NCBI GenBank assembly: GCA_003344405.1
Contig: NOWV01000075.1
Location: 289,618-353,617 of the forward strand
Source of the DNA: Trichoplax sp. H2
Lineage: Eukaryota > Placozoa > Uniplacotomia > Trichoplacea
DNA length: 64,000 bases
Direction of reading: 5' to 3'
Below, in pieces: positions 49,701-62,000 of the stretch. Position numbers and translations under genes: made by a program. How positions within the stretch are numbered: the stretch's first letter is position 1; each line of letters starts with the position of its first letter. The notes beneath the pieces were generated by a model. It was not told the DNA's origin. It made no database searches and worked only from the letters and a program-made list of their open reading frames with translations.

Positions 49701-51741
49701 AAGCTGTAGTCAAGTAATGAGATCTGGTTATAGCTTAGTTAATCTTGCGTTAGCTTAATCCTCAAATAGGCAGTATGAATCGACATATCTGTACAATAAT
49801 TCGTTAGTTCACATTCTGACTCACCAATAGCACACTTTAATTCCTACCAACCAGCATAAATGCTAATCTTAGCTCTTCTAGCCAAAATTCTACTGCCTCG
49901 CTGACGTAAATTAGCTAATCGGATAGGCGATAGAGCTTGAGTTTAACGACAGTAGCACCTTTGAGATAAAAATGAGATAATATTTCACTGTAAGACATCA
50001 TTTAATGGCCCTTGACATTAATATTCCATCGATATGTAAAATAGCCTGTGGCTAGTTTGCCTTGGTAGAAGTAATTGCTGATTGATCTATGTACATTATT
50101 TCAGATCATCATTTCTATATCTATAAATCTAGAGTTATATTGGTTTCGTATATTGTACAAGCTTAGACCCCCCTCTAAAATGAAATGGTCAGTGCAGAGA
50201 TGTATGCAATAATGAAATAATGATAATCTGGAATGATTATGATCTAAATGCAGCATATATTCTGATGTATCAAGAAAGTATTCTAGGAGCCCGTGCTCCT
50301 AATTACAAGGGCTACTACTTCCTTTAAAAAACTAATTTACCGTGATTATAAGTCCTCTTGTCGAACCCAAAATTATTTAAAATTACTGTATTTTAGCCGA
50401 AAGGACATAAATTATTTTGATGCGATGTAGAAGTATAACAAGAGTAAATTTGATACAAATAGTCGACATAAATCTTTGCTACAATTGAGGATGTTCAATA
50501 TTTTGCATGCTCATATCTTTCTTACAAAATTGACATTTGATAGCAATGGTTAATTCAATACATTTTGAGCAATTAAAACTCCTAAGTCACGAATGATGGA
50601 AAAAGTCATATTGAAAAGAATTTTCTGTTGCGAGTTGAATTGATACGAATGTCAGACGTTGGAAACTATCGGTAATCCGACTATTCTCGCTAGCTCACGC
50701 ACATAAATGCCATATGTGTTGTAACATATAACTACTGTAATTAGCTGAAATCAATACTTTTGCATAGTGATTTCCTTGCACTATACATCAGATCGTAACA
50801 TGACTTTGTTTTTAGGGGCTACTGCGAAGGTTATTTCTTTTTATATTATATTTTATTAAAACTAGACACTCAGATTTACGCAACTTACTTACTTTTGAAT
50901 AAATGATGATGGTAACCAGATTTTCAAAATATGCCATCATTTCAGGATACTACTGGCGTCGGTCTGAAATACCCTACTATACTGCAATCTGTATTTAGCA
51001 ATTTATTAAGCAAGTCTAAAATAAACTAAATTAAGCTAGTGTTATTGATAGCACGTGATCGTATGACTACTCGGCCACGTTATAAACTTATCGAGAACAA
51101 TCTTACTTTAACAATTTAATTTCGAAAACTGTTGCAAAAATGAATTCGCAATGGATATTGACTTCAAATATTTAATCACATCAGCCAAGCAAAATTTTGT
51201 AATCTTGAACATATGCAGCTAGAGTAATTTAAGACTATTCTTATCCCGGTAGCAATGTAAATAATCTGGCTATAGCCGATTCTATTTAATCCGGCAGTAT
51301 TTATGATTACTGCCGATAAATTTCGTCAAGGCAATTATTTGTACTTTATACAGTATTTATTTATTTAATTACAATTTATAAAAACCGAATAAATTAAGAT
51401 TATGGCTAGTATGCGGCTATTTTTGTTATTGTTCCTATTTTTATTTTACTGCATTATTATATATCTCTGTTATAATTTTGCAATATTTGCTATATGCTAA
51501 AGCTGGTAACTTAGCGTATCGCTGAGATGGCAGTTGTTGCCGTTGCTGTAGTTAGAAGTTAATTACTTGATATGATGTTATGGGTCATATGTCAGTTTAT
51601 TATTCAGGATCACTGTGTGACAGTGTAGGATATCTCTGCCGGAAGTTACCTAAAAATAGTAATAATTAAAGAACTTAGTCGTGAATGCATCATTACAACT
51701 TTAATCGGAGTACCTTGATTTTCTAGCTTATACTGTAACTA

Positions 51742-51768
51742 GATCAGCAAACCTAGATTTTGCTGATC
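51742..51768. repeat. 10-bp inverted repeat
   Basis: GATCAGCAAA and TTTGCTGATC surround a seven-base loop. The arms are more G+C-rich than average here. It has no neighbouring gene and no assigned role. Confidence 0.5.
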
Positions 51769-54700
51769 CATGCATGCAATTAGCAAGACCTGCAATAAGG
51801 GTGTATCAATCTCTATGTTCAATAGCAATTCTATCATATTATTCGAATAGAACAAAACTCAATATGCTGGCAATAGTAAATATACATCTTAAGTTTTTTT
51901 ATGAGAAATAGACTTTAATGTCAGTGTTTTATAATTTTATAAGCTTTTAATTGTCTGCTATGTGAATACATAAAACAATCTTTTTGCTGCTGATGGCTAC
52001 TAAATATCATGTCGTAAGGTTCCGATATTGACTAATGACTTTGCTTCACCTTAACTTTAGCAAAATAAAAGAGAAGAAGTTATGTAATTGTATAGGAATT
52101 TATAGTAACATTTTTAGCGGTAAATATGTTCGGATTACTAATGCATAGCTATATCGAAGTTTAGCCATTCTGCAATGAATTAGAGGATATTAATACTGCG
52201 ATGTCTGCAGATAGTGTCAGACATAGTAAAGAACTATTCGACCTAGAGTTAATTTTAAGATTTATCATGGAATGGGGGATATCTCAAAAGTTCTACGAGG
52301 ATTATTGCAAGTAAAACCATCTATCTAATAGTATACTAGCAGTCTAGTAATTTCTTGGACCATCAATGAAGTGATAATATAGGAAAAGATATACGTACTA
52401 AATCACAATTGTTACTTTATTAAATAAAGTTCCATACTAATACTTTTTACTAGAATTAGCGACAAAGGCTAGTCTATAGTATTAAGCAATGATAATTTCC
52501 CCTAAATTTTATTAAAATAAAGGCAATAGATTATCATAACACATGGTTGACGACGGAAGAGGAAATAATAGTATTAACGAAAAGGGTAATAACAGGTGCA
52601 TATTGCATACATTGCACCTTAACGTACATAAACTACGCTTAAATGAATCACTTTGTCTAAATTTTATTCGATTGATCCATTAATATAATAAGAATTATTT
52701 TTAATTTCTCGTAACATCTATTAAATTAGCTATCTTGTCTTGGTTCTACGCCAAAATACGGCAAAAAGGATTGTTGATCTAAGCAAGAAATGGAACACTT
52801 CTTTGTTATAATTTACACTAGAAAAATTGAATCAAATTTAATGCTGTAATGTGAATAATAATAACGAATTTGAGGTTGGATCGTTTATATACATTCGTAT
52901 TGCATGATCATTGTGCGCCTTTAGTTGAATGTTTAAGTAAGGTCAAATTTGGTGAGATCTCCCTAGATCTTACACCTAGCTTGGTGTGCAGTTTCCACTA
53001 ATGTATAAATAAATTATTTATATTGCAGTTCTAAGTCAATTAAAAATTTTTATTACAAAAAACAGAAGTTTCAGCACTCCTACGTAGCTTTTATTTTATA
53101 ATTTTAACATTGAAATCTCAATGTTATTTCGATTTTGTTGTAATGATTTCATCTAATTATAGTAGGCATATGTTAGGGAATACAGTGAAAGTACGTAGTG
53201 AAGATCTTTAATTCAGTAACTGTATATAAGGCCGTGGCTAGTAGCAATATTAAAGTACTGTCATTAAGTTATAAACTAATGTGATTGATGACTCCTATGT
53301 AGAGCGGTATTTGATTGTTTTTTGTATAAGTTGTATAAAATTGTCGCTGTGTCGACTAGTAAGTCGATAATCATTCGGTTTTTATCCACTTTCAACTGTC
53401 CTTATAAGGGGAAGAAATTAGATTTTTTTCCGACAGACAGAAGCAATAAGCGTTAGTTTGAAAGTCAAGAATACGGCCTTGAGTACTTATGACATATTGG
53501 AGATTTGCTCTATTTTAAAAACTCAGAATTTTGAGTCATCAAATTGCGAATCTAAGCTTAAAAATCGATATACTACAGTTATATAATTTCTAATTTTACT
53601 GAGAATAATGTCTTGCTTATGATGAATTAACGCTTTGCACTTTCATGATACAATTATAACTATTTATTTTGTTTCTTTTTATACTATTGGGGTGTAAAGA
53701 CTCGGGACAATTACCTTATTATATAGGTTACAGTATTAAATTAAACATTTAATAGTCAGCTGTATTCAGTTTTGCATTATTTAATCGGATTTTGTAATTT
53801 TATCAATATCATTTCAATTAAAACATACCAATCTATTGCATGAATTGGTACATATACAGAATCACTCAGTTTTAATAGTACAGGGAAATTTAAAACCTGT
53901 TATACTATTCTTACTAGGACATCAACTGTCTAATTCCTTACTAGTCTTCTAGCGTTGATAATCGTTACGGTATCCTCCTCTAATTGGTGAACATATAAGA
54001 AAGTTGTGATCTATCCGTGCTATTGTGGAAAATGAGATAGTACTAGGTTAATGATTTAAATTTTATCTACTAAAGCGGGATTAAATTTATTGCTAATTAT
54101 AATCGATGCCATTAAACATTGGCTTGTACTATGACATTTTAACATCATATTCAAAAATTGTTAAAATAGAAATTATCTATTTTTTACAGCATTTAGTAGG
54201 AAATAAGGTACAGTTATATGAAATTGTTGATATATCTATTTCCGCAAGCTAAGTTTTATAAGATTGACTGTCACATTTATCCGTCTTATGAGCATAGTTC
54301 CATTGTCTTGTTATATTAAAACTTTATAGCCTGCGGCAATATCTATACATAAATCAACATCTATAGTATCGATCCGCACATCTGCAGTTCTGATTATACG
54401 GTTTATTGGTGAGTTAGCTGTATAGAATCACAATGCTAGGCACCCGTAAATCTAATCATTTTTACTCAGTTAATGCGGTAATGGTTATATATTTAAGTTC
54501 CATCCCGTCAAACATGAGTTTAATCAAGTTTAACGAATCCACGCTTGATGTATTTCGTAACCATAACTTTTATTACTACAAGTACAACGAATTAGAACCT
54601 TTACTTTAATATAGGCGTTATAAGTACTACGTCTATTATTGTTTGATTTGGCTTCAATTATGAAATCTATGAGATTACAATAGTTTTAATCGAAAATATT

Positions 54701-57020
54701 GTTTACGATGCATTTATAATAGATTTATTGATACAAAAGTTATTAGAAAGCCATACATATGCTTAATAAACTGATTTACGTGTGATTGAAATCTTGGAAA
54801 TGAATAAAGCCGATATATTGTGAATAATCACAGGTGTTGTCCAACTGTTGTTAAATTCCTATAACTGCGATCCCTATTTTATTTTCGTGAATCAAGCGTA
54901 GTAAATGGCATATATTTAGATTAAATGACAGTTGGAACTAAATACATGTGCAACGACTTAAAATTTTCTCAAACAAATCTTAATTAAAGGATCAGATTTC
55001 TAAAGAAGTAATTTTATTAAATTCTACGTATGTCATATTACGCGCACATCTTAAACGATGCAAAATTTTAGAAAAGGAATTCTCAGCTTTCCATATAAGC
55101 TTGAGTGTGAGAAATCTAGCCTTTGCAGTATTGTACTGTCACAGAGTACTTTCTGGCAAGTTTACTAGTCTAACGTAAAGCACTTACTTTGAATTGCTTC
55201 TACAAATTACTACCCTAATAAGCTGCCGAAAGATCTAGTAAGAATATAGCACTGCTACTATAACGTCTAAGAACCACCTTCTAAAAGGCTCATAACCAGT
55301 AGACACTATAATGCTGAAATACTGTCAGCAACAATACTTTCTTAAACTCTATAATTTAGGCAAGGTAATTCCGTAACATGTACTTTTGGGGATACTATAG
55401 CTAGGAATTCTCTATTTTTTAACAACTCATACTTAAATATTCAATTTATGAGAACTGATAGGATTACACAAGTACTTATCAATTTATCAAGATTGCTCGA
55501 ATTGCTCTTATTTCGCTGGTGGGATTCCTCTTAACGGATCTCGTAAAAAATTCATTTATTATAGTATTTCATAAGTATTTTATCAATATGTAATGCAAGG
55601 ACAAGAAATTTTTGGTTTCTATTTTAACAATTCTATCTATCTGCCGATATAGTTATCTCCATTACTCATAAAATTAATATACGTGTATTTCAGTCATTTA
55701 AAGATAACTGCTAGCAAATCATAATTTACTGTTATAGCCTTTTTTACTCCGAAATACTTGAAGCAATCAACTCATCCATGGAGTGAGGTATTTTAAAGTA
55801 CTATATTACTTTGCTTCACCTAAATTAGAAATATCTTTCAGTAATTGTCATTGGCTTATATCTATAATTCTGATAATCAACCAAATAATTTTTCGTTTGA
55901 ATTATTATGCAACTGCTTAACTATAAGAGTTTCTAATAAATTTTAATTGCTATTTAGAACTATAAAATATTAAAGCAGTCTCACAGTAAGAAAATAATAC
56001 AGATTTGTAATGTTTTCAGCTAATTCTATTAGTACAGTAAGTGGCTAATAGTAATAGCAGGAGACCATTACTCGGCCATTACAAGATCATTATTAATGAG
56101 ATTCTGATAGCAAGATAAATGCATTAATATTAAATTTTAATTTAGCTTGCATCGTAATACCATTACCGCAGTAAGGCGAATTTTATAATTTAAAAGTGAT
56201 TCGATGAAGTAATTTCTCAAGTTAAAATAATCGAGTTAATGAGACTTAGCAAATGGAGACCTATTGCAGTAAGACTAGCGTAAGCATGAGGACTATAGTA
56301 ACTGTAAGAGTACTAAATTTCATCTGTTGGCCGATTCTAATACCACAGCTTTTAAGAGGATATATGGATAAATTAAAAGAATGTTTCCGCCTCCGGCTGT
56401 TATTTTGACTGAACATTTTATTTTGATGTTAACTGATACTATAGAGTAAAATTTTGCATTTACAAATTCCGTTGGTGCTTAGACATAAAACAAGCTAGAG
56501 CATTATCAGCTTTAACCTGACGGAAAGACATCAATTCAATTTTGATATTACCGTCACGAGTTAAATTAATGAACTCAAGATAATAGCAATAATGAATGTA
56601 ATGACATAGATTGATCACAGAATTTCTATAATTCGTATACTATTTACCTCATGATTTAATTCTTGTGGCCTCATTAACATTTATATTCTAAAATTATAGG
56701 ACAGATTATTTTGCCATCTAAGGCACTAATATTGAATTAAGCAGTTGATGATCACACAAAAGCAACTTTTGGTTGTCTTCGATATCATATATCAACAGAT
56801 TTCGGCTGATATTCCGAGTTAATATGGGACTTAATAGCTAACATTGAATGAAGATATTGAGAACGTATGGTAGCAGTTTGTATTTTATAATGATTAACGA
56901 TAGAAATGCGTTGATAAACGGCACGATTTAATCGCCAGGAACTTGAATAATATTTCTAAGCATGTTAATATCAGTTTAAAATGTTCTATTTTAGGCAGTT
57001 CGTAATTGCATATTATTACA

Positions 57021-57052
57021 GTATATGTATATATATATGTTATATATATATA
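57021..57052. repeat. TA-rich microsatellite
   Basis: Alternating TA/GT dinucleotides interrupted by single G or TT, about 1 kb downstream of receptor 5. Simple-sequence DNA. Confidence 0.8.
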
Positions 57053-58053
57053 GGGATAGATTTATATACGCATAATTTTGACCACTTCTCGTAATACAGA
57101 ATTATCATGTCGTAAGAAATACACAATTTTACTATATTTTAATATTAAGGATATTTTATCACAGCTAAATATAGCCTTAGTAATTTAAATACGGAATTAC
57201 TGTCATTTATGTATCTAAGTACTATGGTAACAGACTCCAACTATTAATCAAAGCAGGAAAGCAACCTTTTTTAATGGGTCTTACATTAGAAAATAACAAG
57301 GATAGCAATTAGGTAGAAGCAAGCATTTAATTACTGTATACAAGGAAACATATAATGAGTTGATATACATTGGACTGAGAGAAAAATGGGTTTATGTTCC
57401 TTTGAATAGGTGTAAATTAAAAGAAAAAACCTTGAGTATTTTGTACTTTGGTATTGCACAATTTACCAGAAACATCTACAGCAATTAAGTTAGTATAATT
57501 GGCTGCAGCAGAAACACCGCTATTAAAGAAACGTTGATTATAGTCTATTTTCTAGCTATACAATTCAATATTATATCTTATGAGATAAAAGAATAATGCA
57601 ACGTTGCTACAATCTACAATGCATGATAGATGTGTAGAAGGTATATACTAAGCAACAAATAAGTAATGAAAAATTTAAACACATTACAGCTATAAATATC
57701 CTGCAAAACAAGTTTTATCTTGTATATTCTATTTTACTACTGTTAATCTAATGCTAAATAAATGTTGACCATAGCCGTCTCTACTGTAAAGATATATTAT
57801 ATACATCAGCTTGTAGCATAAACTTGACATATACAGCATACAAATTAGAATAGCAGATAACGGGTTGATCGCGTTGCTTTATTTCTTGTATTTTGCATAT
57901 TGTAAATAACTGGCTATAAAGGCGTGATAAACCTGTTTTAACTTTAGTTCAATTTTCTTCTCGGTTTTAGATTGAATATCAAGTTACTATTATGGAATAA
58001 AACCAAATATGATTATTTTCGTTGCTTCTGTAGTTATCTGCTTAACTAATCGA

Positions 58054-59091
58054 CTATTTAGATAGTAATGATGTACGACTAACATTTCTAAAGCGCGAGG
58101 ATTTATAACGACATACAAGGGCTATAATATTACTGCGCAAATTCTTATTGTAGAAACCGTAAATAATAGGGCTAGCAACAGAATTCCAAGAAGCAGCATA
58201 AGCTAGCCATTCACGAAGCAAATAGCGAGTTTCTCCGGGTATAACACGGTAATCAACAACAGTGATAACTTGTAGTATGTTGTACGGTGTTTGCAGAATG
58301 ACATAGACTCCAACAATAATTGCTACAGCTTTGGTTGCTTTTAAAGTTACAGCTGGTTGAATACCTACACTAGTACAGTGGATTCTTCTTGCGTGATCAC
58401 GAGCTACTAAATAGACTCGAACATAGAATACCATCATAACTATTGTGGGCAATAAAAACATCAAAAATGACCAGAAGATGTGCCATGCTTGTAAACTTTG
58501 ATAACGATTTTCCTTTGCTTCGGATAGCAAGCAAAAGTTGGGGCAAATTTTCCACCATCCAATTATTAACGGCAAGAATGCGACAAAAGTAGGTAAAATC
58601 CAACACACAAGAAGGATAACTACAAACATAGCTGATTTATAAATACTAATTTGGTTATACCAAAATGGCGATGTTATGGCAATAAATTTCTCCAAGCTAA
58701 TGGAGCAAATGTGAAAATTCATACAGCATACGAAGGCAAATTGTATCACTGTTGGTGATAACTGACAATAAATATTAACGAAAGAGTGGATCGAATTGCG
58801 TATATTGAGTACTTTAACAGGCAACACAAACATAAAATCGTAAGTTATGTTGGCTAAGCACAAGCTACCGACCAATAAACTACTATGATTCCAAAGTGAT
58901 CGCTTAAAGCAAATAACGCCCAGTACCAATAGATTGGATAGGAGAATACAAACGAAAAGTATACTCCATACAATTGAGACCATAATTTCAAATTTGGTTA
59001 ACTCACGATAGACAATGGCGGTTACATTATGACTTAGAAAGAAGTGAACATCTAAGCATGGTGTGAAGAGATCCTTTTTCACGAAAGACAT
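58054..59091 (-). CDS. Class A GPCR, array member 5 (345 aa)
   Basis: Complete single-exon receptor, the outermost of the array and closest to member 4. Key positions: N53 (1.50), N81 (2.50), D85, C109 atop TM3, E134-K135-F136, W164, P215/Y223, Q267 and P269 in TM6, S307-P308-x-x-Y311 in TM7. The N-terminus is two residues longer than in member 4, but the C12-to-N22 sequon spacing is still ten. ECL2 reads C183-P-N-F-C187, an Asn where the others have Tyr. ICL3 is unusual in holding a cysteine (C239). Helix 8 is Y-N-K-N-L-R with C327. AATAAA occurs about 170 bp past the stop (57878-57883, -). Confidence 0.95.
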   Translation of the reverse strand: MSFVKKDLFTPCLDVHFFLSHNVTAIVYRELTKFEIMVSIVWSILFVCILLSNLLVLGVICFKRSLWNHSSLLVGSLCLANITYDFMFVLPVKVLNIRNSIHSFVNIYCQLSPTVIQFAFVCCMNFHICSISLEKFIAITSPFWYNQISIYKSAMFVVILLVCWILPTFVAFLPLIIGWWKICPNFCLLSEAKENRYQSLQAWHIFWSFLMFLLPTIVMMVFYVRVYLVARDHARRIHCTSVGIQPAVTLKATKAVAIIVGVYVILQTPYNILQVITVVDYRVIPGETRYLLREWLAYAASWNSVASPIIYGFYNKNLRSNIIALVCRYKSSRFRNVSRTSLLSK

Positions 59092-62000
59092 TTATTGGAT
59101 AGGGATTATTCAATTTGAATGGATTAAAGTTGTGATCGCTTGCCTGATGCGTTGTATCGGCTGGAATAATCTGTTCTTGTGATTTTTTGGATCAATTATT
59201 TCTTATCCGTCTGAAAGTGATGCATATAATAATATTTATTAGCGAAGCAGTCAAACAAAGAGCAGAAAAATTCGTTGTTTCTTCAAAACTATCTAACTAA
59301 TATATTTTAAATAAGGTTTGCCGTCCTCCAGAACTTAAAAACAATTCTTGTCATAAAATTTTGATAAAAATGAAAACTAAAAAATCAAAGCAAGATAATA
59401 AAGATACGCGTATATATTCGTTTAAATTTTAAATATCATTAGTGCATGTGAAGAAAAATGTTTATTAAATTAAATCTACAAAATTAAACATGAAATAATG
59501 TAATATCAATCTTCTAAAAATATATTATATTATACATTTTGTTCATAATATGCAATATTCTATACAAATACGTAAAATAGTATGATTGCGTATTAATTGC
59601 CGTATAAGAAATAATGACGACAAATAGGCGTGGAAAGCTTACTCTTGTTCAATAGTTATGGAAAGATTATCAATTTGCAATTAGCATAAGCAATCTCATT
59701 AAGCAGGCAATTCTTCATACTGGCTTTAGAATCTCAATAAAATGAATTTACTATACGTTAAGTTACAGATTGTAATAATACTTCAATAACAAGATTAATT
59801 TTAATGAAAGGATGATCCGTTCTATTTTTTAAAGTATCAATAGAGTTGTCGATATTTACGTTTGCAGGAGTAAATGGGTCGGTTGGATGTTTAAATTATG
59901 TAAAATTCATTTAGACTATGAAAATCTATTTTCCATGGCTACCCAGCTCTGAATAATATGTAAAAAAATGTTTCCTTTAATTATTTTGACTATAAAAAGA
60001 TGTGTACGAGATTCGGACGAAATCAGTAATATGCTAAAATATGCTAAATTTCATTGATGTAATCATCGTTTGCTGAAACAAAATGTTAACACTGTATTAT
60101 GATACTAGCTCATAACTACAAAAATGTAAATATTAGAGTAAGCCAGTTTTTTTTATTAAAAATGATAAGTCAAATACAGTAACAAAATATTAACCATTCT
60201 TTGAAATTAATTGAACATTGCTAAGTAATTTGGATAACTTGTCAATCATTACTGTTTTATTGAGAGTGACAAATATAGAAATAGAATGAGTCAAGATGAC
60301 TCGTGATTATTGTAATTCTGTCTTATCCTTATTAGAATAACTTCAGAATAGCAATGGTACCGTAAAAAAGAAATTTAGAATTATTAGCCATATTTAATAT
60401 GATGATTGGCATTAGCAATGTCAACAAGGAAGAAGAAAAATCGAGCTTGTACAGTATATGAAGTTTTATTATACTATAAAGAAAATATTAACATCTGCTT
60501 CTGAGTACCATGTTGAAAGTACTTGCACATAAGACATAACGGCAGTTTCGCCAATGATACGTCCTATCTCAAACCGTAGTTTTTAAATCCATGGTCTGAC
60601 ATCAATGTCGATAACATTTAATTAAATTACTACCCGTCATTATGCCAGACCCTTTTACTCATAAGTAGATTTTGATCAATTAACTATAAATGTAAAACTA
60701 GACAGTAAGACATTACTTCCAAAGTTACAATTTCAATTTCGTCTTTTTGTAAAATACTTCTATTTTTATAATTCATTTGTGTGCCTCATTATAATTATTT
60801 TTCTATCTTCTGTCTCTAAAATAATCTTTATTGCAAGGTAGCATATATTAAGATCCAGGTAGTTATTTAGTTAAAGACAATGGCTAGAATTATAAGATTC
60901 TACAACCTTATGATATCATTTGACATTTTGTATTTTTATTTCCAGAAAAGAAAATCAACAAAAAAGCGATAGTTATTCTACTAAATTGAAATTGTAAATT
61001 ATTTTTTACAGTCAACCAATTTCATTCTTTTAATTTTTCAATAAGAATCAGCTAAAAGGACCAAGTTTAAGAATTCCGGAATTAGATTATTAAAATTTAT
61101 CCTATACACCCTTTATAGCAGAAATGTATCCATTTTACTGACAGTCTGCTCAAAATTCTAATTTTGATAGACAACAATATTTTTCTTGCGTATTTTTAAT
61201 TCTAATTTTGGAATACAGATAGAAAGAATGGCAAAATTCTTGCCTTGATTTATTCCGGTAAAATTTTGTACCGGTATCTCATTAAAATGTCAACATGGAA
61301 AAACTTATATACTGTGATTTAATCTCTGCTAAAGATTTGATCCAAAATATAAATGATATACCTAATGTAGAGATTAAGAACCGTCTGCAGGTCTTCGATA
61401 AAAATAGCAATCTAATATCTTCTAACGCCATTGGTTTCATCTTACGCCAATTAGTGTGTAAAAATTACATCATTCTACTTGAATATTTCACTACGTGTTA
61501 GTCTTCGGCTATTGTATTTTTTAATAAAAATACCTACAATAACCCTGAACTAAAGCCAGTTCTATTACTACTATTGAAGTAAAATACAACCAATAATTAA
61601 TTGAACAACACCGATAAGTCAGTTGACAGTTACCCTCAAGTCGATTATTTCTGTATGCAATAAAATCAGTCTAGTGAATACTAGCCTTATCATCCTCGCA
61701 ATTTAATATCTATTCTTAATTTTATTTGTCAAGAATATAACAACCGATAATCAACTACTAAAGCAGAATTTTACTTTCTATTCGCACCTTGTAATGAAAT
61801 TATTATAGTTTAGTGAAAAGTCTATTGAAGTATCTTAATGTCAACTATCGAAACGTGATCGATTTGAAAATATTGTAGAAATCGAACACAATTCTAAACC
61901 TACTTGATTATGGTATGCTTTAGACGCAATACTAAGAAATTAAAACATGGCTTTTGATGACCACAGGCCCTTACGTAACTGAATCGGAATAGCAAGAATT

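Larger units (their letters stand above)
41757..58053. other. Long spacer between receptors 4 and 5
   Basis: About 16 kb, the longest interval in the array, with no intact receptor and no recognisable receptor fragment on either strand by eye. It contains a TATA-like site and a direct repeat close to receptor 4, the third gap with its flanking duplicate (46130-46779), an inverted repeat (51742-51768), a TA microsatellite (57021-57052) and a minus-strand open stretch at 48371-48598 (see findings). The 47435-47617 (+) and 48630-48857 (-) ORFs show no coding hallmarks. Confidence 0.55.

Noticed and set aside
58397-58606. Minus-strand ORF within receptor 5
   Set aside because: Alternative frame of the receptor gene.
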